DNA of 64,000 bases from Crambe crambe (GCA_963924555.1 OZ004582.1:2914001-2978000); one strand, 5' to 3'. Numbered from the stretch's first letter, positions 11,536 through 23,189 are shown. A program made the numbers and translations. The notes: generated by a model not told the origin, from the letters alone.

Positions 11536-11579
11536 TGCTTGAAAATTTTTTGAAAAGGTTGCTATGCAATTTTCTAAAT

Positions 11580-11723
11580 TAGTTAGACACCTCGACCAAC
11601 GGGATCTACGGTCTATAGAAACCCTCAGGCCCTTGGTAGCGCCCTCGCTGCGCTCGGGTCACTACAGCCCAAGGGCCTCGGGTTTCTATAGACCGTAGAT
11701 CCCTCGGTCTCGGTGTCTAACTA
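11580..11723. mobile_element. Palindromic MITE-like element, 144 bp
   Basis: Left arm from 11,580 starts tagttagacacc and includes gggatctacggtctatagaa. The right arm ends at 11,723 as the reverse complement. Arms of about 55 bp differ at a few positions and flank a G/C-rich loop (gcgccctcgctgcgctcggg). No open frame fits inside. The family is unknown and no convincing target duplication is visible. Confidence 0.75.
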
Positions 11724-12099
11724 TTATTTTATAATTTGAACTTATAGCAATACCAGTCAAAAACTCTGCTAGCTGTCATCCCACGGTCGTATATTGGCAC
11801 TTGCATGCTGTTAGACTTTACTTCTAACTAACACTTTCAGGTTTCCTGATTGTCATTGTCAGCTAGCATGAATGGGATCCTGGGATTAGCCTTGGCAAAT
11901 TCTGTAACCAAAGTCTTCATTTTGCAGGGAGAGACAGTTACAGCGATCATGATTGATTTTCATGAGGGAGAAAGAACTCAGCCTGGATTCACCCATTATT
12001 GAGCAGTTTTAATCAACTTGAGTTGACTAAAGCTACGTTCACTCTGGCAAAAAGTGATTGGAAGAGTGAGAGCAATTCTAATCAAGGCATGTAAATTCG

Positions 12100-14160
12100 G
12101 GTATGTCATTGCACTTCATTGCTTGAATGAATCAATCAGTCTATCAGGGATACTGCTTGAAGCACTTTTCCACTTCCTAATCCAGTCACTATACTCTATT
12201 GAGAACATTGATGGGTTTGGCAGGTTGAGGCTAACAAGCTCAGTAGAAACTACAATATCATCATCTAAGAGCTTTACACACTCACTAGGAAGAGACCTAG
12301 AGAGCTGGATTATTGACAAATCTTTCTTCTAACTCTGAAATTACGTAGAGATTGTACATCACTATCCTGTAATACTCTTCTGCATTGCCCATTGATGGGT
12401 TTCCTCGATGTGCCATATGATTGGTAACTCTGGGTTTTTGTATCTCAAAATCATCTCCATGCAACTTTTTGCCTAATGATGTCACCTCCAATAAGACCTT
12501 ATGAAATTCTCTCTGAGACTCCTCCCGCATTTTTTTCAAGGTGGATATAACAGAACTGACCATTTTGTATGCTTGCACAACATCAACAGCTAGCTGTTGA
12601 AAGCACTTGGAATATTTGAAGAAGAATGTAGAATGCAACAAGAAAGGGAGAGGACTCCAGTTATAGAGAAACCCATTTGCTTTTGTGATCGTTTCCCCAT
12701 CCCAGCTCCAATGGCATAAGACTCAATACGTTCTACCCAGCGTGTTTACATGCATCTTTCAACCTTTTACCTCGTAGTGTTGAATTGAGTTTGTCTATAC
12801 AGTAGACGTTGCCTTTTAGCTGAATAATTGAAGAAGTGAGCAATTTCTCCTGGCTGAAACAACTGCCAAGTTAAGTCGATGTGAGGCACAATGATAATAT
12901 ATTGCTAATGGGGCAGATTGCTGAACAATAGCTTTGTAGCCAAAACACCACGCAGGTCTGACAAACAGCTTATTTTTCTTCAACCAATTTAAGATAGACT
13001 CAGCTTAGCCTCGTTCCCAGGCTCTCAGGAAATGTGGGGGCGGAAAGGAGAGCCTGGTTTCTACTGCACGCACGGGCGTGTAAATTTTTGACCACATAAT
13101 AAACGTCACAATTCTTGTGTGAGCAGAGTGCAGCCATTGCCTTGTTCAGCAGTTCTGGATTATCATAGAAGTGGGCTTTTATGATCAACAAACTCCTGGA
13201 TGTCCCTGAGCTAGCTCCAGATGACCCCTTCCCATCACACATCTGTTAAGCTTGCAAGAGGAGAATAGTTTCCATTACTAGCTTCAAAGAGCTGGCCAGA
13301 TCTTCTTTGCGGAGATCCCTTGCGAGCAGGGGCACGAACATATCCTTGCCATCAAATACAGCTCGGATAGCCAGCTTCTGCTCTTCCTTCAGCAACAGTT
13401 CAGGTAAACCAAGCATTGACAGGGCATGAGAAAGCGCTTGCGGATAGTGGGAACTTGAATCGCTTGAAGAAACGCTAGAAGAAACACTCTCAGAAACGAA
13501 CTCGCCATCTTGCACAAAAAACGCTGATTAGACAAAATAATAATTATGATGAAATCAAAAACGGGAAAGTACGGAGGGAATCCAAACCCCCCGGAATGTG
13601 AGGGATCCGGTCTGCAGTAGAAACCAGGCTCTCCTTTCCGCCCCCACATTTCCCGTTTCACTGAGAGCCTGGGAACGAGGCTAGACTCAGCTACTACCTC
13701 AATACTTCTTTGACTTCATTATTGAAAACATACCTCAAGAGCTCTTCTTTGTTAGCAACATCAGTTACTTCATCAGCAATGATGGAATACAGCTTGGCTT
13801 GTTGGACTTCAGCAATGACTTCCATCAACTCATTTTGTATACCTTTTGACGTGTAACATGCATTCTTTGGAGATTCAGCTAGATGTTTTGCTAGAATAGC
13901 TAATTCCTGCTTAAGTAGGGACTCAATTACACTCTGGTTACGGTGCATTGTCTCCTGTAACTTAGTACATAGCATCACATCAACAGCTTTGGATGGATTT
14001 TCATACTGATTGAGAAACTCCTCCATTCTGGAAAGGGCAGCAAGGTGATAATCTTTCCTCGCATGAATCCCCACTTCTCAGACATCTTGGTCCAAGCATG
14101 AAATGGCTTAGTAACAAACAAACCAAGATCCTGACAGAAGGGCAAGTGCGAGGATAGCTT
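12100..14160 (-). pseudogene. hAT transposase (zf-MYM1-like/DUF4371 type), broken and interrupted
   Basis: Read leftwards: WTKMSEKWGFMRGK (zinc-finger end), HLAESPKNACYTSKGIQNEL and AKLYSIIADEVTDVANKEEL (the first catalytic Asp block of this hAT type), then after the Pack-type insertion APLAIYYHCASHRLNLAVV, and finally SLPSECVKLLDDDIV near the C-terminus. hAT enzymes move DNA by a DDE reaction with a large helical insertion domain. The pieces occupy more than one frame, so several indels are present. Removing the 678-bp inserted element and one copy of its 9-bp duplication leaves uninterrupted hAT sequence, so the insertion came after the hAT copy. Length without the insertion is about 460 codons, less than the usual 600 or more, so parts are missing. 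Confidence 0.72.
13006..13683. mobile_element. 678-bp Pack-type transposon carrying a RecQ-like helicase scrap
   Basis: Terminal inverted repeats of about 63-71 bp (13,006-13,068 and 13,613-13,683) start TAGCCTCGTTCCCAGG and match closely except for one small gap. The element is flanked by a perfect 9-bp duplication, GACTCAGCT, at 12,997-13,005 and 13,684-13,692. A 9-bp duplication with long repeats fits Mutator-like elements. Inside, on the minus strand, an open frame (13,246-13,515) reads SHALSMLGLPELLLKEEQ and AIRAVFDGKDMFV, the start of a RecQ-like DEAD helicase just before the Walker A loop, which is absent. A second short frame (13,000-13,242) reads LLNKAMAALCSHKNCDVYYV, unrecognised. 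No transposase is present, so the element would have moved by help from a full element. Confidence 0.75.
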
Positions 14161-14439
14161 GAGGCATCCTGATGAGGCTCTGTTTTGAGAACACTATACT
14201 TGTGGTCTCTAGGAAGCTGGCTTAAAACTGTGCCTGAAGAAGAGAGAAGAGTGTTGTCAGTTTATACTCACCACTGCTGTATGTCACTAGGAGTTGCAGC
14301 TCCTGTGAGACAGTGGCTGCTGAGTCTGATTCATCTACCTAGTTTGCTCAAATATATTACACTGAGAATGAGATGGCTTTTTCCTGCTCATTTTTGCAAC
14401 TAATGGTCTAACAGATTATACAACACGTAACAGTGGGAA

Positions 14440-14540
14440 ATTCCCTTTCTAGCCAACTTGCATGGGAATTTCCCTTAGGCTCGTGGGCCCCGCCCCTTCC
14501 AGAAGGGGCGCGGCGGCGGGCTCACAATCGAATGTAGTTA
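14440..14540. repeat. G/C-rich palindromic patch
   Basis: In A/T-rich surroundings, ccgccccttccagaaggggcg forms a short hairpin beside gcggcggcgggctc. It may be internal sequence of the hAT element or an old MITE. Function unknown. Confidence 0.45.
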
Positions 14541-14799
14541 CTAGAATAAAAGTCCAGAAGATCGAATAGACTCAAGTAAGTTGCTTAGAGTGCATTTTAG
14601 ATTCTGCCAGCCTTATCGTGTGAAAGGGGGGGGGGTTCCATGGAACCACCCTAAATCCGCCACTGCTTGTGAGGTATCTTCACTATCATTTCATGATATT
14701 CCAGTATTGAAGTTAAAGAGAAGTTGATGAAAATAAGTTATTATTATTACCCACTACATGTATACATACTCCCCCACTCATGCAGCTAGAAAATGTCGA

Positions 14800-15440
14800 T
14801 AATGAGGTTACCATTAGAGAGCTCTTTGACAGTGATGACTTTTCATTTCGTTTTGATATGGGCTTAGCTCAACCATCTGCTTCCATTAAGTGGCATGATA
14901 GCATCACTTCTCTAGGACAAGATACATTTTGAGCTGTAAAGTACGGATGCTTCTTGCAAATGCAAGCTTGATTCAAAGCATTTCCAACTTTATGTGATAG
15001 GCTCATAATGTACAATACGCTCTAATAGACAGATGGTTACATGTATTAACCACTTTCTTCTTGAGTTCCATGATGGTATAGGACCCAAATTTTTTGGAGT
15101 GTCCCGAAAGGACTACCTCCAGCCTACAATTTACACTGTTTGGAACTCTTCAAGCAGCTACGTCAAGAAAAAAGACCGCTGATCATAGGTGGGGATGGAA
15201 GGGCCGATAGCCGATGTTCGAAATATGTACGTACGCTCAGAGATGGAGGCACATCCATATACTTTTAGCATACGCAGCACCTTGGTAGGTAATAACCCCA
15301 AGAATAAAATTGCTGCTGATAAAAGAATGTTCCCAGAAGGAATCTGGCTGACTTTTCCACTTGAATGTGAACAAGCACTTTGGGCAATGCTGGGAGACAC
15401 TAAGAAACGTCCCTAATTCCCTGGTGGTTGTACGTGGTTT
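14800..15440 (+). pseudogene. Fragments of an uncharacterised amplified invertebrate gene (GGDGRxDS type)
   Basis: A plus-strand frame near 15,120-15,230 reads QPTIYTVWNSSSSYVKKKD and then IGGDGRADSRCSKYVRT. I recall the GGDGR.DS.G.SAKYG motif from multicopy unannotated genes in sponges, corals and Hydra that behave like transposon cargo. Surrounding codons (14,800-14,930: NVDNEVTIRELFDSDDFSF) may belong to it. The frames are interrupted by many stops. The function of the family is not known to me. Confidence 0.45.
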
Positions 15441-15689
15441 CGTCTCCACATTTCAGGCTGATTACTGAGAGTACAGGAGCTGAAGTTTTACTTTAGTCCA
15501 GTGGGCAATGGAGCCAACCATGGGTATCCTACCTATCCTACATAGGACTGTAGGATAGGATGGACATATAGGATAGAACCACATGGATAGGCAAACACAT
15601 CTATACCTATGGAAGTCCTATGGACGCCTGTTGTCCACCCCAGGTGCCTTCCCTGCCAGCAATTTCGTGTAATCATTAAGAGTCTGGCT

Positions 15690-15870
15690 TTTTCTACTGC
15701 CTTTTCCAGTGTAATGATGTCACCAGTAGCCCGAATTTTAGAGCTCACAGAATCTGATATTCCTGTCAAGAACTGGTGGAGCAATAACTGGTCACGGGCA
15801 TTTTTTTCAAGGGTAGGCATTGTTGATTGAGCATGCCCCACCTTGGAACAGGCTGAAATTGATGAAAGAG
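15690..15870 (-). mobile_element. LTR retrotransposon (Gypsy-type) gag fossil fragment
   Basis: A minus frame contains RDQLLLHQFLTGISDSVSSK and TLEKAVEKARLLM, which match the gag helix region of Ty3/Gypsy elements in which a capsid-like protein is encoded. Only this short part is recognisable. It is a broken, isolated fossil with no visible LTR, overlapped on the plus strand by an unrelated family fragment. Confidence 0.5.
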
Positions 15871-16335
15871 TAAGGATGTTCGTTATGACTGTTGATCTCC
15901 GTGAACTACATTCTGGAAAACAATCTAAGTTTGATGTGTTTTGGACTGAATGTGAAAAGTTTTTGCAAGAAAACGTTGGACTAGCTGCGGATGAGTGTTG
16001 GCATTCGCAGGTGACCCACATTGCAAGTGCTCTATCCATGTGTGATCTTCAGCAACAGGTATCAGCTCGGTGCCCACTACCGTCACTGTCTTGGCTGAGC
16101 TTGCAATTCACATGCTCACTCCAACATTATACTGGACGTTTTTCAGTTTTTCAGTCAAGTACATGGTGCAAGCTCACCAGTTTCATAAAGATCATGAGAA
16201 CTCTCATTTCGTTGCTTGTATCTTCCGTTATCAACGTGAAATGGCCGTTGATTTTTGTAAGTACATTGTCACTCCTAGGACAGAAGAAATTTTGCGCGCT
16301 CCCTTGTTTCCATTCTTTTCCTTTGTAATCTGATA
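15850..16335 (+). pseudogene. Fragment of uncharacterised amplified gene (HSQVTHxAxA type)
   Basis: One frame reads SGKQSKFDVFWTECEKFLQE, WHSQVTHIASALSMCDLQQQ and VSARCPLPSLSWLSLQF. After a frame change KYMVQAHQFHKDHENSHF and FRYQREMAVDF follow. Both halves fit a single family of large multicopy proteins that I recall from sponge and cnidarian genomes, with at least one frameshift here. Its function is unknown to me; copies lie among transposons. Minus-strand fragments at 22.8-23.1 and 50.1-50.3 kb may come from the same or related families. Confidence 0.5.
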
Positions 16336-16734
16336 GCTATACAAATTCATAACATATCTTCCTCTTATGTAAATACGTAGTGCTGATGATCAACAATTAA
16401 AGAAATTAGTGTATTGTTCAATATCAAACTTTACAATAGCTAATACCTGTGTGCATGGCAGACTCCTGTATTTTTACTTACATCTGTCTAATATAATCTG
16501 CAGTGGCGTATCTAGCGAGGTGCTCAGGGTGCTCGAGCACCCCCCTCAGCTGCTAGCTAGCTTTTTCAGTACGCTCGCTTCTATAGTTATCTATCCAATT
16601 TAGCTGATCGTCTAGCAAGCAGTTATTACACTTACAGCTCTGAATGCAGCATTGGGTCAAGTAGTTTTACCACTTAGCAACCATGTGTGGCTGGGATGTG
16701 CCACCACCCTTAAGATGTCAACATCCTGTCATCA

Positions 16735-17100
16735 GCTTTCTTGTGAGTGCAATTGAGACAAGCAGCATGTCCAGCTGGCACCACCCACGCCTGTGGAAGG
16801 TATATAGGTTTGTATTTGGTAGTAAAACAATAGCAAAGTCTTGACAGGAGGATTGAATTTCTTTAAGGGAACTTTTCTCACCAAGGCCATGAAGTCAATA
16901 ATGATGGCATGGGTTTGTGGGGAAGTTTCTGGTCCTTTTTTGTCAATAAGTGGGCACAACTTCAACAGCTCAGTCCCAAGTTGTGATTTCACATTCTTCC
17001 TCAAGTAGCCATCATTGTCGATCAAGAAGAAAGCAGAGTTGATCTCATGCTGGACAGTGAACTCTCGGTGACACCCATGTCTGCTTTTTTTGAATCCAAG
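16735..17100 (-). pseudogene. Fragment of an uncharacterised amplified gene (HGCHREFTVQHEINSAFF)
   Basis: An open minus frame reads KKSRHGCHREFTVQHEINSA and continues through NDGYLRKNVKSQLGTELLKL and IIDFMALVRKVPLKKFNPP. It looks like real protein sequence with a conserved feel, and I associate the last part with multicopy unannotated genes of early animals. No catalytic motif is visible and no start or end is defined. It could be a fragment or an exon of a host gene. Confidence 0.4.
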
Positions 17101-18470
17101 TTCGAAGTGGTTTTGGGGGGTGACCTAAACTTGATTTTGCTAATGGTTGAGTGTATTCATACTGCCAATCATCGATATACTTAGCATAAGCAGTGCTGCC
17201 CTCCTGTAAACAACACTGTGTAGGAGATACTCTTTGATGTCTTCAGTGGTTGGGTTGGAGTTGTGGTGAAGTGACAGTTCTCCATGGACATCATCATCGT
17301 CTTCATGAGGTCAACGTACTGAAGTCATAGAGCAGCGAGAACTTCTCCTTCAGTTGATAACAGTCCTGCAAGAATAATAGTGTCCATCGGCAATAGTTTG
17401 TTCTCCCAAGAAAGAAGAACAGTGAAAGTTACCCTGAGATAAAGGATCCAGTCTCCAGCGTGCAAAGAATTAGACAAATCCCTGATTATTGGGAACAAGT
17501 CTGAAACACTAAAGTATTCCAGTAATTAAACGATTGGAACGGCGATGCCCTTTCCTCAAGGCTTAGAAAGGCTGTTTTGATGGTGTTAGCATGCTCCTTT
17601 GGAGAGGAATTCTTCCAACATCATAGATGTGAGGACCTCATGTTTTTCATCAAGTTACAAGGTTTTTACTTTTATAGCTCCATTAAACATGGTAATCCTG
17701 AACATTTTGAGCACCTCAGATAGTCTGTAACTCTTAACGGTTTAGAAAATACCAGCTATTTTACCTCAAGGGGTATGGTCATTTTTGGCATGTTCGCAGC
17801 GAATACACAATTTGGCACATATGCCATGTTGTTCCTTGGGTTCATATTACCCTAAAACAGTTATGCTAAACTAAATGCATACAACTCTAAGCCAGATCCT
17901 AGACTATTGTCCAAGGCATTTTCTTCAAGCTTTATCCACACGATAACTTGATAGTGTACCCGTAAGTTTCTCTGGTTCCAGGGCTTTACTGCATGTACTT
18001 CACATGGCGCAAGGCACTCAGACTGTCTGTTTCCTTACCACCATACAAACGGATGAATAATTGAATCCCTGCACTTCCTACTTCTTCCTCTGTATTAAGA
18101 TATCTTCTGAATTTCTTGTGACTGTACTATCTTCTTTAGTAGGCTGGTTTTACCATGACCAAAAGTGGTGGAGGTTGTATCACAATCACTCTATGCATGA
18201 ATATGTATACTGAAGGGCACAGCAAACTATCATGGTGTCAGCATCTCCAGTACTATGATGGACATGTCCATCAACTTTCAAGTGATTGCTCAGCAGTGTG
18301 ATAAACTGGCTTTTTATTTTTTTTTCATTGCAGAGAAATGTTTGCTGGTTGACAAGAGCTTAACATGAACTTTGCATGAACAAAACCTACATATTGCAGT
18401 GGCTATGTCTCTGTAACTTGCTTTCTTTGCCCATTTAATTTTATGCAGACGTGCTCCTCCATCAATTACA
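17100..18470. other. No gene recognised
   Basis: Over 1.3 kb of mixed sequence without a long open frame. It may contain decayed upstream parts of the minus-strand fragment at 16.7-17.1 kb or 5' parts of the Gypsy fossil that follows. Nothing can be named. Confidence 0.4.
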
Positions 18471-18479
18471 CATACTGCC

Positions 18480-20880
18480 CTCATACTGCTGGAGACACTG
18501 AGTCGGAAACTGGAGGACTGTGAAAATGAGCTGGAATTAGTCCGAGCGAGCTGGCAGTGTGAGAGGGATTCTGTAGAGAAACTGGAAGGTGAGAAAAATG
18601 ATTTGATAAGTGAAGTAAGCAGACTTAGAGAAGAGGTAGACCGAGAGAAGGAGAGAGTGCGACTACACGAAAGCTGGATGGAGGAATCCAGATTGGTGTT
18701 CTCCGAGACATTTGAACAACATTTGGAGCACCTTCGCAGAGTACTGAAACAACTGAGGGAGGCCGGACTTAAACTGAAGCCTTCAAAGTGTCACTTCATA
18801 TGCCAGGAGGTCCAGTATCTTGGATATCTGGTCACAGCAGATGGCATTCGACCTAATGCAGAGCGGATAGGAAGGAATACAGAAGGAATACCAAGCTCCT
18901 GAGAATGTGAAAGAAGTACGACAGTTTTTGGGAATTGCATCATACTATCGACGATTTGTTCGAGGTTTCGCAAAGATTGCTCAGCCCCTCCACTCTCTAA
19001 CACAAAAAGGAACACCATTCTGCTGGTCACAACAATATCAAGAAGCATTCACAGCTTTGAAGGATTGCTTAACACAAGCTCCCATCCTTGCCTATCCAAA
19101 TTTTGTGCTAAAGGCTTGGGGTTGTGCTCTCGCAAGAACAAAATGACAAGAAGCTTCATCCTGTGGCATATGCAAGTAGAGCCCTGACACCAGCTGAGAA
19201 GCGATATGCCATCACAGAGCTGGCAGTTGTATGGGCAGTTAACCATTTTCATGCATATCTTTATGGTCATGACGTGATTATCTATACAGATCACTCAGCA
19301 GTGAAGGCTGTTCTCCGGACCCCGAACCCCAGCGGCAAGCATGCCAGGTGGTGGAGCAAGGTCTTTGGCAGTGGAGTGAGGAAGCTGGATATTGTATACC
19401 GTCCAGGAAGAGAGAATGGGAATGCAGATGCCCTATCACGAGCTCCCCATGGGGAACCTCCCTCAGAAGCAGCTGTTACCGAATCCCAAATCAATGCTAT
19501 CAGTAGTGCTGACACTGAACTGGAGCAGCTATTAGAGGTTGAACCAGTACCCTCTAAGCCAGATGACTTTTCAGTTGAGCAGAGAAAAAGACCCCAGCAT
19601 TCTGGAAATCTTCACATACCTGTCTACAGGAGAGTTGCCAGAGTGTCCGAAGAGAAGGAAGAAGATAGTGTGCCAAGCACCACTCTTTTCATTAGTTGAT
19701 GGAGTGCTGTACTTCCTTGACTCAAAGCGAGGAAGACCGGAAGAGATGGTTGTGCCAAGTCAGATGACGCAGGCCCTCATCGAAGAGAACCATAGTGGTC
19801 CAATGGGTGGTCATTTTTCAGGTGAACGGCTGTACAAGGCAATGGCTCGTCACTGGTGGTGGCAGGGAATGTATGGTGACGTTGTCGCTCATTGTTCAGC
19901 CTGTCCCCAGTGTGCAATCGTCAATTCATCGGGACGAGTGAACAGACCACCACTTCATCCTATACCTGTCCAGCGAGTGTTCCAAATCATCGGAGTAGAC
20001 ATCATGGACCTCCCGAAGACTGAAGCAGGAAACAAACATGTTGTCGTGTTCCAGGATTTCCTATCCAAGTGGCCTCTGGTTTTCCCAGTTCCGGACCAGA
20101 AGACTGTTAGGATTGCCCGTCTCCTAGCAGAGGAAGTAATACCCCTATTCGGAGTGCCGGAAGCATTACTGTCTGACAGAGGTACAAATCTTCTATCACA
20201 CCTCATGCTGGACATCATTCAAACAAGGAGAATGGGTTCTGACATATTTTCCTCAGGATGAGACTGGAGGAAACAGGAAATTGAGTCGACCCTGGCACGG
20301 ACCTTATCGTATTACCTCACTACAAGATCTGGACATCTGTATGACAACAGTCTATTTCCCTCAAGATATTGAGATTAGAGTACATCAATCTAGGGTAAAA
20401 GCTTGTCCCCCTAACTTTCCATCAGGGTTCTACTGATATGGAGGTAGGAGGCGTGGCCCTGGGCGTCCATCTAAGTGGGTGGAGACACTTCTTTGAACCA
20501 CCCTTCCTGAAGGAACTATATATCTCCTGGCGAACCTGGGACCGAGGTCACAGAATCTGAGACTGCCGATTCCGAGGAAGGACTGGAAGATTTCGACATC
20601 CCAGAACCTGAGACTGTCGATTCTGAGAAAGAACTAGAGGTTTCTCCTCCTAAACAGACTGTGACACTAACTCCCTGCAAGTACCCCCTGCAGAGTCGTT
20701 CGGGACGAACTCAATAAAGGCGGGGGTGATGTAACAATGTTATATTTCCATCCTTAATTATGTAATTTGTGACGTCATATAATCACGTGATTTTGGGGTC
20801 TTGCTAAAATTCTATAAGATTGAAACATTGAAAGTGACTCGAGTTACCATGCAAGATCTTGCCTGCTATGACACTTTATT
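18480..20880 (+). mobile_element. Ty3/Gypsy LTR retrotransposon fossil (pol part and probable 3' LTR start)
   Basis: Parts in order: a heptad-rich coiled coil (about 18,490-18,700); reverse transcriptase C-terminal part (GLKLKPSKCHF, YLGYLVTADGI); the RT-RNase H join (VRQFLGIASYYRRFVRGF); RNase H (HPVAYASRALTPAEKRYAI, VIIYTDHSAVKAVL, NADALSRAP); integrase zinc finger and core (HWWWQGMYGDVVAHCSACPQC, GVDIMDL, GVPEALLSDRGTN); and an integrase C-terminal region (WHGPYRITSLQD). A purine-rich tract (about 20,715-20,727) is followed by tgtaaca, the probable start of a 3' LTR. The copy is broken in several places and the 5' LTR and most of gag are not seen. Moderately old. The coiled coil directly ahead of RT sequence is unusual and may be a rearrangement. 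Confidence 0.85.
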
Positions 20881-21149
20881 CTGATGACCAAAGTTTTATT
20901 TTTACTATTTCGCTGTATATTTTCAATGAAAAAAAAATTCGTGGACATCGCAAATCAGACTTGAAACTTTCTCACACAATTGCCTGGGAGGATTTAAGAG
21001 GATTTTGGATATGTCACTCTACATAAAATTTGATACCAAAATTTCTGATTCAATCCTAAATCTACCATACTAATATAGACAGGAATCATAAACTGATCAA
21101 GTGAGGTAACAAATCAGTAAAGGTTTACTAGTATTGTTTGTATTATCAT

Positions 21150-21520
21150 TGCATGTGTGTTTCATAGATGGCAACTAGTAATTCATGGTGCAGTCGATGG
21201 ATTCTCGAGAGTTCCAGTATACCTGCATTGTTCTACCAACAACGAGGCTGCTACTGTGTTAGCACTGTTTAAAGAAGCTGTGTCCACCTATGGCCTACCA
21301 TCACGTGTTAGGTGTGGAGAAAATGTTGATGTATCGATGTTTATGTTGAGCCACTCCCTCTGTGGACCTGGTCGTGGTACTGTGATAGTAGGGAAGAGTG
21401 TACATAATCAAGTCTCTATCACGACTTGTTCAGTTATATGGAAAGCATTCAGTTGCTGGATCCAAACAATGAGACACACCTCTTCTGTCTGCACTATGTA
21501 TATATTCTGTGTATAAATAG
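21150..21520 (+). pseudogene. IS3EU-type transposase fragment
   Basis: The frame reads [55 protein letters not shown]. This is the same integrase-like core as the transposase of the 8.1-kb element at 31.1-39.2 kb (there [49 protein letters not shown]). The second catalytic Asp and the Glu block are altered, so this is a dead fragment of a related copy. No terminal repeats are visible nearby. Confidence 0.65.
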
Positions 21521-22810
21521 CTGATGAAGACAACTACTGAATGCCCCATTTCACAGGAAAATACGAGTGTTTTGTTTCCCCTTTGGATAACAGTACCTGT
21601 GCTATGGGATTGAATTGATTTTTTTGAGAAGACTTTGAATTATGTTCTGCAACATACTATATAATTAAATTTACGGAATTTAACCCTCTCGCACATGCGC
21701 ACTGAGGATTATAGTCAGCTGTGCCAGATTATACATGAGTGACCTCATTGACTCGAACAAGACGATCATATTACTAAATAAGTGACCTCATTAATACCTT
21801 CAGTGACCTTGTAAATTCAGAGCAATCTCTCTGACACCGATAAGTGTTCTGCCTAACTTGCTTTTTATTATACTAGACAGCTGCTGCTCTCTCTGGAAAA
21901 AAGCCATACTTACTGGGATTAGGTTGCTGCTTCCACAACTTTTAGTACCTTTTTCATTGATTTCTGTAACAACTTTCCTTGTTGAATAAATCTAAAATTG
22001 TCACTGTGGACTTAAATCTAAATCTAATTTTGCAGGTCATAGGACTGTATAAACTAAAAACTCTTCTTTCTCTTCTATCCTTACTCTACAGAAATGAAAA
22101 AATTCTGTTTTGTTTTTCTAGACTCGAAGAAAATCTCACCACTCTTTAGGGATCTTTATTTGTGAAGAAACCTTCGTTCATAACCCTTTTCCTCTTCCCT
22201 TGTATGATCTTTGATACAGTATGCTATCAAGGTAACGATCCCAAACAAAGTCATCTTTGGATGTGTCCTGCAACTGTTGCAATATGAAAGGTAGGATCCG
22301 TATAATGTGCTAGAGTATTCGAGGGCAAAAAATGGACCACAGCCGCACCATCGAATATCTTGGAATCAAAAGCTGGGCATGAAGGCTGATTGCTGGGATG
22401 AGAAGAGATTTTTTTTCAAGCCTGATCTTGTCAAGAAGGTGGAGTGATGTTAGATATGACTTCACGCAAGCTATTGACCTGTTTCATAAACAATTCCTGA
22501 GTTGAGTAGCCTTGCTCATGTTGTTGATTGCTGTGTTCTTTTGATTCAAGGAATGATCCTTCTGCATTTCAAAGGAGGATGATGGCTGGTCCTGAGCAGG
22601 CAAGAATATTGACAGAGTTTGAAGACCTCTCTATCAACCCTACCATTTTTAGCTATGGGATAATTGCCATAGCGAGTTCTTTGCCATCTGGATGCAATAA
22701 ACTTGAAGAAAATCTGCCCACCACAGGTGCTAGTCTAGATAATCACTATTTCAAGATAACTGAGCTGTGCTGAGGAGGAGTATTACAAGCAACTTTTGAA
22801 GTCCAGGTAT
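21520..22810. other. No gene recognised
   Basis: A/T-rich stretch with short open frames only, one at 22,528-22,773 reading EDLSINPTIFSYGIIAIASS. Nothing identifiable on either strand. Confidence 0.4.
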
Positions 22811-22815
22811 GGTAC

Positions 22816-23168
22816 TTACTTTTCTAAAGCTTGGAATAAACATGTTAAAATATGGTATATTTGCATGCAGATGTAGAATATGGAGTTTATGTTCTGGTAT
22901 TCCTGCTCTTTCTCCTCTTTGATATTCAGTTTGAAATCTATCCACTTGCGTAGGTACACCTGAGCCGGCATGTATGCTCCTATGCCCTGCTCTCCAAGAA
23001 CCCCAAATCCCACATGAAATTTCCTCAACCAAGGAAGCACATGCTCTTCAAGCATGTGCATCTTTGGGAGTACTGTGGCATGTGGGAACTCTTTCTGATA
23101 GCCAGTCTGGAACTTGTTCAATGAAAGTTAAGTCTATTTCTTACATGGCGCTGCGAACAGCTGACTAA
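22816..23168 (-). pseudogene. Fragment of uncharacterised amplified gene (PKMHMLEEH type)
   Basis: A minus frame reads FPHATVLPKMHMLEEHVLPW and RKFHVGFGVLGEQGIGAYM. The pattern P-K-x-H-M-L-E-[DE]-H ... G-x-G-x-x-G-E-Q-G is one I remember from multicopy sponge and cnidarian proteins of unknown function, perhaps transposase-like. Only this C-terminal-looking block remains. The downstream residues usually reading ESIHA are replaced, so the copy is probably dead. Confidence 0.5.
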
Positions 23169-23189
23169 CTGTTCAAGGAGATGGTTTTC

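Larger units (their letters stand above)
9872..14664 (-). mobile_element. Probable hAT DNA transposon holding nested insertions
   Basis: The left end (9872) reads gtggcggatctag and the right end (14664, reverse strand) reads agtggcggatttag, a match of about 12 bases typical of hAT terminal repeats (CAGTGGCG...). ggttcca recurs inside both ends. The string gcttgtg occurs at both borders (9868-9874 and 14665-14671), as expected for an 8-bp hAT target duplication, although on the left it overlaps the repeat, perhaps after slippage. The hAT transposase remnant lies between, reading from right to left. The interval also holds a Crypton-like remnant, a palindromic MITE and a Pack-type element. The transposase call is strong; these borders are an inference. 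Confidence 0.5.

Noticed and set aside
16503-16560. hAT-type end at gcagtggcgtatctagcg
   Set aside because: Looks like a hAT-MITE end, but no partner end or duplication was found within several kilobases, so no element is called.
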